From CAISDA01 sp050258555 (GTDB lineage Bacteria > Bacteroidota > Ignavibacteria > UBA10030 > UBA8401): DNA of 25,363 nt. The stretch lies in the NCBI GenBank assembly GCA_050258555.1, contig JBLMZA010000162.1:1-25363 (forward strand), written 5' to 3'. Of this stretch, positions 6,894 through 13,778 are shown piece by piece (within the stretch, counting starts at the first letter, position 1; every line of letters starts with the position of its first letter). Made by a program: the position numbers and the translations under genes. The notes under the pieces are model-generated. The model was not told the origin of the DNA. It ran no database searches and saw nothing but the letters and a program-made list of their open reading frames with translations.

Positions 6894-9182
6894 ATGGCAC
6901 TTTCTTCATCACGATCAATGCAGGGACCGGCACGGCGTCCGTCGGGCGGTTCATCGGGCGGAGGGTCCGGCCGGTTTTCAGGATTTGTGCGGAAGCATAA
7001 ATGGATGTTCATCGCGGCGGCGGCTCTCGCCGTGATCGGCTCATTCGTCTTCATGGAATACGTCGTGTCGGGACTTCCCTCCCTCGAGCAGCTGGAAAAT
7101 CCGAAGCCCGAACTGGCAACGAAGGTGTATTCGGTCGACGGCGAGGTGCTCGAGACATTCTACATCAAGAACCGCTCGCACATTTCGTACGATCAGGTTC
7201 CGCAGCACGTGATCGATGCGCTCATCTCGACGGAGGACAAAGGCTTCTATGACCATTGGGGCGTGACCCCGTGGCGCTTCGTGCGCGCGATGATCAAGAA
7301 CATCCTCACGCTGCGCATGCGCGAAGGAGCCAGCACGATCACGCAGCAGCTGGCGCGCAACATCTACAACCTCCAGGTCGCGCACGAGACGTCGTTCGAC
7401 AAGCTGACGCGCAAGCTCCGCGAGTTCATCACCTCGGTGCAGATCGAACGGACGTACACGAAAAAAGAAATCCTCGAGATGTACCTGAACATCATCTACC
7501 TCGGCCGGAGCGCCTACGGCATCTCGGCGGCATCGTCGATCTATTTCGACAAGCCGGTTTCCGAGCTCACCAAAGGAGAGGGCGCGCTGCTGATCGCGAT
7601 GGCGAAGGGTCCCGGCTACTACGATCCGATCCGCCATCCCACGCGCACATTCGCGCGGCGCAATCTCGTGCTCGACGAGATGGTGCAGGACGGCAAGATG
7701 ACCGATGCCGAGCGCCGGCAGATCAAGGACACTCCGATCACATTCAAAATCCTCGATGCCGAAGGCACGGCCGGACTCGCCCCCCATTTCAGCGAGTACG
7801 TCCGCCGGCAGCTGCTCGAAAAAGCGGAACGGTACGGATACGACATCTACAAGGACGGCCTCTCGGTCTATACGACGATCGACAGCCGCATGCAGCGCGC
7901 CGCCAATCGCGCGGTTGAAGAGCATCTCGCCGAAAAGCAGCCTTTGTTCGACAAGCAATGGAACTGGGACCGCCATCAGGGCATCCTTGCGCGCGCCCTT
8001 GACCGCAGCGCTCGCGAAACGCAGGCATACAAGAGTTTCGAAACCAAGTGGCAGCAGGACAGCGTCGTCAGCGCCCTGAAATCGAATCCGGCTTTCGTCG
8101 ATTCGGTCAAGCGTGTCTGGCAGAATATCGAAGTCGGCGTCGTGCTTATCGATCCGCACGACGGAAGCATCCGTGCGATGGTGGGCGGCCGGAATTTCCG
8201 CTCGTTCAAGTACGGGCTCAATCACGCGACGCAGATCAGGCGCCAGCCCGGCTCGGCATTCAAGCCGTTCGTCTACACCGCCGCCATCGATAACGGCTAT
8301 CCGCCGACCTATGAAATTGAAAATCAGCCGGTCTACGTGAAGATGGCCGACGGCTCGACCTGGTCGCCGCAGAATTTCGGCGGAGAAATCGGCGGCAAGT
8401 ACACCATCCGCGAAGGCATCACCGAATCGATCAACCTCGTCGCCGTGCGCGCGATCATGGATATCGCGCATCCCGAGGTCGTGGTGGAATATGCGCACCG
8501 CATGGGCATCAAATCGCACATTCCCCCGTACGAATCGATCGCACTCGGAACATCGCTTGTGACGCCGCTGGAGATCACGGCCGCCTACGGCACGCTTGCC
8601 AACGGCGGCGTGTATGTCGAGCCGATCAGCATCCTGAAGATCGAGGACAAGGACGGCAACACGATCGAGGAAAATGTGCCGGAGCGGCGCGAAGCGCTGT
8701 CGAAGGAGACGTCCTATATCATGACATCGATGCTGCAGGATGTGGTGGATCGCGGCACGGCCGCGCGCGGCGTGCGGACCTACTTCCGCTACCCTGCCGC
8801 AGGCAAGACCGGCACGACGCAGGATTACGCCGACGCGTGGTTTTTGGGATACACGCCGGATCTTGTGGCCGGCGTCTGGGTCGGATTCGACGATCAGCAG
8901 GTGTCCTTCAACACGAGCGAAGGCCAGGGCGGCCGCTCGGCCGCACCGCTGTGGGGACGCATGATGCAGTATATCTATGCGGACCGGTCGATCAGGCTGG
9001 GACGCAATTACTTTGAGATGCCGCCGGGCGTCGTGCGCGAAACGATCTGCAGCGAAACGAAGAAGCTCGCAACGCCGTCATGTCCGCAGACGGAAACGGA
9101 AGTGTTCAATCTGAAGTATCTGCCGGGCACATGCGACAGGCACAGCGGCGGAATTCACACAAGGAGCAAAACGCAGTTTTAA
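6894..9182 (+). CDS. Class A penicillin-binding protein 1A, bifunctional transglycosylase/transpeptidase
   Basis: 762-residue peptidoglycan synthase. After a Gly/Ser-rich cytoplasmic tail (about residues 1-35) comes one transmembrane segment (about 38-60). The GT51 glycosyltransferase domain holds catalytic E114 in STEDKGFYDHWG and the EGASTITQQLARN motif (144-156). The transpeptidase domain has S454-x-x-K457 in RQPGSAFKPF, S512-x-N514 in ITESINL, and K638-T-G in AGKTGTTQDYADAWF. All catalytic motifs are intact. The C-terminal tail contains a CSETKKLATPSC stretch with two cysteines and a third shortly before the end. It starts 7 bp after lpxH without an obvious ribosome binding site and is followed by a strong hairpin terminator. 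It polymerises and cross-links glycan strands in the periplasm. Confidence 0.95.
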   Translation: MALSSSRSMQGPARRPSGGSSGGGSGRFSGFVRKHKWMFIAAAALAVIGSFVFMEYVVSGLPSLEQLENPKPELATKVYSVDGEVLETFYIKNRSHISYDQVPQHVIDALISTEDKGFYDHWGVTPWRFVRAMIKNILTLRMREGASTITQQLARNIYNLQVAHETSFDKLTRKLREFITSVQIERTYTKKEILEMYLNIIYLGRSAYGISAASSIYFDKPVSELTKGEGALLIAMAKGPGYYDPIRHPTRTFARRNLVLDEMVQDGKMTDAERRQIKDTPITFKILDAEGTAGLAPHFSEYVRRQLLEKAERYGYDIYKDGLSVYTTIDSRMQRAANRAVEEHLAEKQPLFDKQWNWDRHQGILARALDRSARETQAYKSFETKWQQDSVVSALKSNPAFVDSVKRVWQNIEVGVVLIDPHDGSIRAMVGGRNFRSFKYGLNHATQIRRQPGSAFKPFVYTAAIDNGYPPTYEIENQPVYVKMADGSTWSPQNFGGEIGGKYTIREGITESINLVAVRAIMDIAHPEVVVEYAHRMGIKSHIPPYESIALGTSLVTPLEITAAYGTLANGGVYVEPISILKIEDKDGNTIEENVPERREALSKETSYIMTSMLQDVVDRGTAARGVRTYFRYPAAGKTGTTQDYADAWFLGYTPDLVAGVWVGFDDQQVSFNTSEGQGGRSAAPLWGRMMQYIYADRSIRLGRNYFEMPPGVVRETICSETKKLATPSCPQTETEVFNLKYLPGTCDRHSGGIHTRSKTQF

Positions 9183-9219
9183 AGATGGATGATGGGCTTG
9201 CGCCCTAATATCTGCATCT

Positions 9220-9248
9220 TATTGTGGGGCGAAGCGCTGCTTCGCCCC
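9220..9248 (+). repeat. Palindromic repeat, copy 1 (TATTGTGGGGCGAAG-N5-CTTCGCCCC)
   Basis: A 15-base segment (9220-9234), a 5-base centre CGCTG and the 9-base arm CTTCGCCCC (9240-9248) form a perfect inverted repeat. The same 15-base unit and the same 9-base arm occur at 25033-25061 with a different 5-base centre, TGCCA, which is also self-complementary at its ends. This copy carries a run of nine T directly after it and serves as terminator; the other copy does not, so the element is shared beyond a terminator role. Confidence 0.75.
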
Positions 9249-9257
9249 TTTTTTTTT
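9226..9257 (+). terminator. Rho-independent terminator after the penicillin-binding protein
   Basis: Stem GGGGCGAAGC (9226-9235) pairs with GCTTCGCCCC (9239-9248) around a 3-base loop and is followed by nine T (9249-9257). It lies 43 bp after the penicillin-binding protein stop. The stop codon of the convergent glycosyltransferase gene (9256-9258 on the minus strand) uses the last two bases of the T-run, so the two genes meet at this element with almost no spare sequence. In the minus direction the hairpin is beyond the glycosyltransferase stop but is not followed by a T-run. Confidence 0.88.
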
Positions 9258-10311
9258 AATACTTCGTGGAATATTCGGTCACCACTTTGTGTATCGCCGC
9301 AAGCACGCCGTTGATATCGATCTTCTTCATACAGTCGAACGTGCCGATCGGACATTTGCGTCCGCCATGGATGCCGCACGGCCTGCAGGCCAGCCCCTTC
9401 ACCTCGACCACGGCGTTGTTGTCGCCGTAGGGCGCGAAACCGAATTCGGGCACCGTTGCTCCGAAGATCGCCACGACCGGAGTCCCGACGGCGACCGACA
9501 GATGCAGGGGCGCGCTGTCGTTCGAGACGAGCGCCTTGCAGCGCTTCAGGAGCTCCGCCGATTCAAGCAGCGAAAAGAGTCCCGCCGTGTTGAAAATATT
9601 CTTGTGTCCGGCTTCCGCCGCAATGGTGCCGCAGAGAGCCTGATCCTCCTTCCCTCCGATCAGGAACACCGTCCACCCGTCGTGCGCGAGCGCATGCGCC
9701 AGCCCGGTGAAGCGTTCCGGCAGCCAGCGTTTCGTATTCCACACCGATCCCGGCGCCAGCGCGATGCAGCGTTCGGGCGCGAGAATTTCCTGCTCAAAGA
9801 GAAATTTTTCGACCGCCTTCACATCGACCGCGCCGGGATAGACGACCGGAATTTCCTTTTCGGCAGGAATGATGTTCATGGCGGAAAGCAGCGAAAGATT
9901 CCGCTCCACTTCGTGACGCGATGCGACGTACGGAATGCGGTGCGTGAAGCAGAGGCGGCAGGCGCTGGAGGTGAATCCGATGCGGGCGGGAATGCCGCTC
10001 AAGCGGACGATCATGGCCGTCCGCATCGAGCGATGCGGCACAATGGCGATGTCGTACTTCCGGCGGCGCAGCATCCGGACGAGATCGGCCATGCCGCGCA
10101 TGCCCTTCTGTGTGCGCCGCTTGTCGTACGGGATCACGGTGTTGATGGCGGGATGGTTCTGCGCGAGCGCGGCGGCCTGGGGCGTCGTGACCATATCGAT
10201 CACCGCATGCGGATAGGCGCGATGCAGCACCTGCGCCACCGGCAGCGTGAGTATGACATCACCCAGAAATGCCGTCTGAATGATGACAATCTTTGTTTCC
10301 TCTCCCATCAT
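9256..10311 (-). CDS. Glycosyltransferase family 9, ADP-heptose:LPS heptosyltransferase-like
   Basis: 351-residue GT-B glycosyltransferase of family 9 (WaaF/WaaC type), which adds heptose or a related sugar to the LPS inner core at the cytoplasmic face of the inner membrane. The N-terminal half opens with IVIIQTAFLGDVILTLPVAQVL, the typical acceptor-domain start. The donor domain has IALAPGSVWNTKRWLPERF, the FLIGGKED turn and VSNDSAPLHLSVAVGTPVVAIFGAT, all hallmarks. A Cys-rich C-terminal segment (CRPCGIHGGRKCPIGTFDC) is present, common in this family. The start at 10311 was chosen because it gives an ATGA overlap with the acyltransferase stop; a second ATG follows at 10308, and upstream in-frame codons run into the neighbour gene. 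Sugar specificity is not determined. Confidence 0.88.
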   Translation of the reverse strand: MMGEETKIVIIQTAFLGDVILTLPVAQVLHRAYPHAVIDMVTTPQAAALAQNHPAINTVIPYDKRRTQKGMRGMADLVRMLRRRKYDIAIVPHRSMRTAMIVRLSGIPARIGFTSSACRLCFTHRIPYVASRHEVERNLSLLSAMNIIPAEKEIPVVYPGAVDVKAVEKFLFEQEILAPERCIALAPGSVWNTKRWLPERFTGLAHALAHDGWTVFLIGGKEDQALCGTIAAEAGHKNIFNTAGLFSLLESAELLKRCKALVSNDSAPLHLSVAVGTPVVAIFGATVPEFGFAPYGDNNAVVEVKGLACRPCGIHGGRKCPIGTFDCMKKIDINGVLAAIHKVVTEYSTKY

Positions 10312-11204
10312 ACACGTGCCTTCACTTCCCGATACGGATGCTTCCACCGCTTGTGCATCCAGAGCCACAGTCCGGGATGTTTTCTGATATGGTCTTCCAG
10401 GGCCTTCACATGGAGTTCGGTGATACAGGTGACTTTGTCCTCATCCGTTCCCTCGACGGCCGACATATCCAACAATTCACATTCAATGGAAAAAGTTCCG
10501 TCGGGATTCCGGTGCGTATAGGCCATCACGATCGGAGCGCCGGTGCGCAGCGTGAACACCGCCGGTCCCTTGTGCGTGGAGGTGTAATGCCCGAAGAATT
10601 TCACGAACAGCCCCTCCTGCGGCCCGCTCTGGTCGGCCAGAAGCGCGAGCGCACCGCCGCCGTGAAGCGTCTGCAGCACAACGCGCGGCGCGCGCTCCAT
10701 CACGACCATCCTGTTGCCGAGCCGTTCGCGCATGCGCGTCACGTATGCATCGACGTACGGATTGCGCTGCTTCTGGACGATGACGGTAAACGGCACATGC
10801 GTAAACGGCGGAATGCCCAGCGCGAGCATCTCCCAGTTGCCGTAATGCCCGCCCAGAACGATGAGTCCTTTGTTCTGTGCGAGCGCGTTCTGCAGCACCT
10901 CGGGATTCTTGATTTCGACGATCTCGCGTATGAGTTCCGGCGTCAGGCGGACAAACCAGAGGCTTTCAATGAGCGTGCAGAAGAGATTCCGATAGGCCTC
11001 GCGGGCGATCGCCTCGCGCTCGGCATCGGTCTTCTCGGGAAACGCCAGGCGGAGATTGGCCATGACGACCGTTTTCCGGAACGGAACGAAGCGGTAGATG
11101 AATGACCCGATCGACATGCCGAAGCGTTGAACGGTGCGGAGCGGAAGGCGTGTGACGACGAACGCGAGAATTCTGTAGAAGAAATATTCGATACGATTTT
11201 GCAT
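10308..11204 (-). CDS. LpxL/HtrB-family lipid A acyltransferase
   Basis: 298-residue membrane-anchored acyltransferase of the LpxL/LpxM family, which transfers an acyl chain to lipid A precursors at the inner face of the cytoplasmic membrane. A hydrophobic N-terminal anchor (about residues 7-21) is followed by the family segment FRKTVVMANLRLAFPE. The catalytic H-x4-E motif is H120 to E125 in GGHYGNWE, and the DQSGPQEGLFVKFFG (about 193-207) stretch is conserved. The start at 11204 was chosen over upstream in-frame codons because it follows an AAGGAA ribosome binding site 7 bp past the phosphatase stop and gives a normal family length. It is coupled by ATGA to the glycosyltransferase. Alternative acyl acceptors (for example glycolipids) are possible within the family. 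Confidence 0.88.
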   Translation of the reverse strand: MQNRIEYFFYRILAFVVTRLPLRTVQRFGMSIGSFIYRFVPFRKTVVMANLRLAFPEKTDAEREAIAREAYRNLFCTLIESLWFVRLTPELIREIVEIKNPEVLQNALAQNKGLIVLGGHYGNWEMLALGIPPFTHVPFTVIVQKQRNPYVDAYVTRMRERLGNRMVVMERAPRVVLQTLHGGGALALLADQSGPQEGLFVKFFGHYTSTHKGPAVFTLRTGAPIVMAYTHRNPDGTFSIECELLDMSAVEGTDEDKVTCITELHVKALEDHIRKHPGLWLWMHKRWKHPYREVKARV

Positions 11205-11211
11205 TGGTTCC

Positions 11212-12957
11212 TTATTCCATACATCGGAGCACAACAATGGTGATGTCATCGGACTGCGGGGCGCCGGCGGTATAGGCCGCGAGCTCGGCCCGGAGAGCGT
11301 CGACGATTTCGCGGGCGGACGAGTGATGGAGCGAGCAGAGAAATTTCTCGAGCCGTTCATCGCCGTAATCCTCCCCCGCCAGATTCATCGCCTCGCTCAC
11401 GCCGTCGGTGAAGAGCACGACCGCATCGCCCTTGCGCAGCGTGACGGCGCCTTCCTTGTAGGGGACGAGCGTCTGCATCACGCCGAGAATGAGGCCGCCC
11501 TCGGTCAGCGTTTCCATCGTGCCGTCGGCCCTGAGCACATAGGGCGGGTTGTGCCCCGCATTCACGTAGCGGTAGGTCTTCGTCGCCGGATCGAGAACGC
11601 CCCAGAAGAACGTGATGAATTTTTCATTGCCGGTATTCGACGTGATGATGTCGTTGACGCGGCCGGTGGCTTCGCCGAGCTCGAGGCCGAACGGAGCCAG
11701 CGCGCGGATCGTCGCCTGGACGTTCGCCATGAGCAGCGATGCAGGCGTACCCTTGCCCGAGACGTCGCCGATGGCGATGATGAAGGAGCCTCCGCCCACC
11801 GGCACGAGATCGTAATAGTCTCCCCCCACCTGCTGCGACGACACGTTGAGCGCCGCGCATTCGAATCCGGCGATCTCGGGAATCTCGCTCGGCAGCAGAT
11901 GCTGCTGTATGCCGCGGGCAATCGCGAGCTCGTCCTCCATCTGCTTCTTGCGCAGCGCCTCCTGAAACAGCCGGGCGTTTTCCGTCGAGATGAGCGCAAG
12001 GGCGCCGAGCGAATACAGAAACTCGAGATCCTCGCGCGTATACGGCGCCCCGTTCAGGCGCTCGCCCACGCACAACAGGCCCGCCACTTCATTCTGCGCA
12101 TGCAGCGGGATGACGGCGGCGATTTTTTCCTGTTCGCAGAGCATGCAGACCCTGGCGAACGAGCGCTTCTTCCGCAGCGTCTCGATCAAGACCGGCTCCG
12201 TGATCAGGGCGAAGAGGCGGCGCTTGTCCTCTTCCGAAAAATTCATGGCCACGCGCGATGTGATCGTGTCCTGGTCGCGCAGGCAGAGCGCGAAGCGGTT
12301 CGTGCCGATCTGTCCCATGAGCGTGAGCGAGAAGAACCGGAGGATCTGCTCACGCTCGAGCACGCCGCTGAATTCCTTGCTCAGTTCGAACAAGGTGTTG
12401 AGCTGCTGGACTTTCGAATCGAGACGCCGGTTGACCGACTGCAGTTCGGCGAACGAAAGGCTTTTTTCGATCGCCGCCGCGGCGACGTTGATCAGCGCCT
12501 CGATGAACTTCCGGTGCGGGGCGGCGAACGAACTGCTGCGGGGAGGATGCGCGAATCCGAAGTACCCGAGCAGCGCGTCGTGCGCGATGATCGGGAACAT
12601 GCGCTCGATGCCCGCTGCGGACAGTTCGCCCAGCAGTCCTTTGGAGTGCTGTGTGAGCAGGAAATTCTTTTTCGAAGGACGGGAGATCGTGATCTCCCGG
12701 TCGCAGAACTCGCGCGGAAGGCCCTTCACCGTCTGCACGGCGAATGTGCTCCCGGAACGCTTCAGCAGCACGACCCCCTTGGTGACGAGCAGCTTGCCCA
12801 TCACCGACAGGAGCACCGAGCCGAGCACGAACGAAAGATCGAGCGAGGAGTTGACGACTTTGCTGAATTCCAATAACGGAAGAAGCTCGAAGCCCTCTGC
12901 TGTCTGGAGACGGGTCTGATGCCGCCTGGCGGCGGCTGTATGCGCTGTCCCGTTCAT
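11212..12957 (-). CDS. GAF-domain SpoIIE/PP2C serine phosphatase (RsbU-like)
   Basis: 581-residue cytosolic protein with two predicted GAF sensor domains (about residues 25-170 and 185-345) and a C-terminal SpoIIE-type PP2C phosphatase (about 370-580). The phosphatase carries the metal-binding VGGDYYDL, GDVSGKGTPASLLMA, TDGVSEAMN and DDITIVV motifs. A short coiled-coil linker (EALRKKQMEDELAIARGIQ) precedes it, as in RsbU-like signalling phosphatases. Known role of the family: dephosphorylates a phospho-STAS protein, so that STAS can free the kinase's partner. Its ATG shares one base with the stop of the upstream kinase gene (TGATG at 12955-12959), implying coupling. The signal sensed by the GAF domains is unknown. 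It is the third of four regulatory genes in this cluster. Confidence 0.9.
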   Translation of the reverse strand: MNGTAHTAAARRHQTRLQTAEGFELLPLLEFSKVVNSSLDLSFVLGSVLLSVMGKLLVTKGVVLLKRSGSTFAVQTVKGLPREFCDREITISRPSKKNFLLTQHSKGLLGELSAAGIERMFPIIAHDALLGYFGFAHPPRSSSFAAPHRKFIEALINVAAAAIEKSLSFAELQSVNRRLDSKVQQLNTLFELSKEFSGVLEREQILRFFSLTLMGQIGTNRFALCLRDQDTITSRVAMNFSEEDKRRLFALITEPVLIETLRKKRSFARVCMLCEQEKIAAVIPLHAQNEVAGLLCVGERLNGAPYTREDLEFLYSLGALALISTENARLFQEALRKKQMEDELAIARGIQQHLLPSEIPEIAGFECAALNVSSQQVGGDYYDLVPVGGGSFIIAIGDVSGKGTPASLLMANVQATIRALAPFGLELGEATGRVNDIITSNTGNEKFITFFWGVLDPATKTYRYVNAGHNPPYVLRADGTMETLTEGGLILGVMQTLVPYKEGAVTLRKGDAVVLFTDGVSEAMNLAGEDYGDERLEKFLCSLHHSSAREIVDALRAELAAYTAGAPQSDDITIVVLRCME

Positions 12958-13391
12958 CAGTGGAGAAGCTTGGTCATGCGAAGGATATTCCGGTTGGCAT
13001 GGAACTGGAAGTCCACGCTGTCCATCACCTTCTTCATCAGATAGAGGCCGAGGCCGCCGCGCCTGTACTGCGTCATGTATTCCTTCATATCGGGCGGAGG
13101 AACGCTCTTGGGATCGAAGTTCTTCCCGCGGTCGGCGATGAGGATCTCGAATTCGCCGCCCTTCATGCCGACATTCACTTCGATGCTTTCATCAGGCGAA
13201 TAGTTGTAGGCATGCTTGATGATGTTCGTGCAGGCCTCATCCACGGCAAGCATGATGTTGTTGATATCGTCATCCCTGAACCCGTAGAGGCGCGCGGCCT
13301 GGCCGACGAACTGCCGCACGTCGTTCAGGCGCTCGGTCCGGCTGGGGATGGTGATCGTTGATGGATGCGTATGTTGGTTGTTGTTAATCAC
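12957..13391 (-). CDS. RsbW-like anti-sigma/partner-switching serine kinase (HATPase)
   Basis: 144-residue GHKL-type ATPase domain protein like RsbW/SpoIIAB. The N-box appears as LAVDEACTNIIKHAY (about residues 48-62), the G1 box as ADRGKNFD, and the G2 box as RRGGLGLYLM near residues 109-118. In known systems this kinase phosphorylates a STAS antagonist and sequesters a sigma factor or other partner. It begins with a GTG codon (13389-13391) preceded by GGAGAG, and follows the STAS gene by 33 bp. The C-terminus is coupled to the GAF-phosphatase. No sigma factor gene is adjacent, so the client protein is not known. Confidence 0.9.
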   Translation of the reverse strand: MINNNQHTHPSTITIPSRTERLNDVRQFVGQAARLYGFRDDDINNIMLAVDEACTNIIKHAYNYSPDESIEVNVGMKGGEFEILIADRGKNFDPKSVPPPDMKEYMTQYRRGGLGLYLMKKVMDSVDFQFHANRNILRMTKLLH

Positions 13392-13424
13392 GGTTCTACT
13401 CTCCGGTCATCACGGCGTTCTAAG

Positions 13425-13778
13425 TCAGGAAACCGCGGCGAACTTTGCGACTGCATCGCTTTCATCGTTCACGATGTCGTACAGCATCGGAAAGCCGAGC
13501 AGATCGAAAATGTTATAGACTTTGGGCGACATGTTCGACATCTTGATGTCGCCGTTGTTTGCCCGCACATCTTCGATGTAGGCCATGAAGACGCCGAGTC
13601 CGGCGCTCGAAATATATGTCAGGTCCCTGCAATTGACGATGATCCGGTACTTGCTGTTGTTGAGCATTTTCTGGAACGCCTCTTCGAGAATCGGGGCCGT
13701 ATGGGCATCGAGGTATCCCCAAAGATCCAGCACATGCGCCGCTTCATTCTCCCGAATTGTCACCTTGAATTCATTCAT
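13425..13778 (-). CDS. STAS-domain anti-sigma factor antagonist
   Basis: 117-residue single STAS domain, RsbV/SpoIIAA-like. The STAS signature DLTYISSAGLGVFMAYIEDV is at about residues 52-71; by alignment to RsbV the phosphorylatable serine would be S58. In partner switching, the unphosphorylated form binds the kinase and releases its client, and the SpoIIE phosphatases reverse kinase action. Its ATG lies within the end of the upstream membrane phosphatase gene (8-bp overlap, 13771-13778), so the two are tightly coupled. The adjacent kinase gene is its likely partner. Confidence 0.92.
   Translation of the reverse strand: MNEFKVTIRENEAAHVLDLWGYLDAHTAPILEEAFQKMLNNSKYRIIVNCRDLTYISSAGLGVFMAYIEDVRANNGDIKMSNMSPKVYNIFDLLGFPMLYDIVNDESDAVAKFAAVS

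Noticed and set aside
7041..8519. Minus-strand open frame of 492 codons within the penicillin-binding protein
   Set aside because: No recognisable domain; the plus strand carries intact GT51 and transpeptidase motifs over the same bases.
9183..9379. Minus-strand 66-codon frame over the terminator and glycosyltransferase end (9179-9379)
   Set aside because: It lies across the terminator hairpin and the coding end of the glycosyltransferase with no independent support.
11205..11360. Upstream extension of the acyltransferase (52 more residues)
   Set aside because: It overlaps the phosphatase gene, is Ser/Pro-rich without family similarity, and the ATG at 11204 has a ribosome binding site.
11323..12876. 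Plus-strand open frame of 517 codons opposite the GAF-SpoIIE phosphatase
   Set aside because: No domain and biased composition; antisense shadow of a gene with clear motifs.
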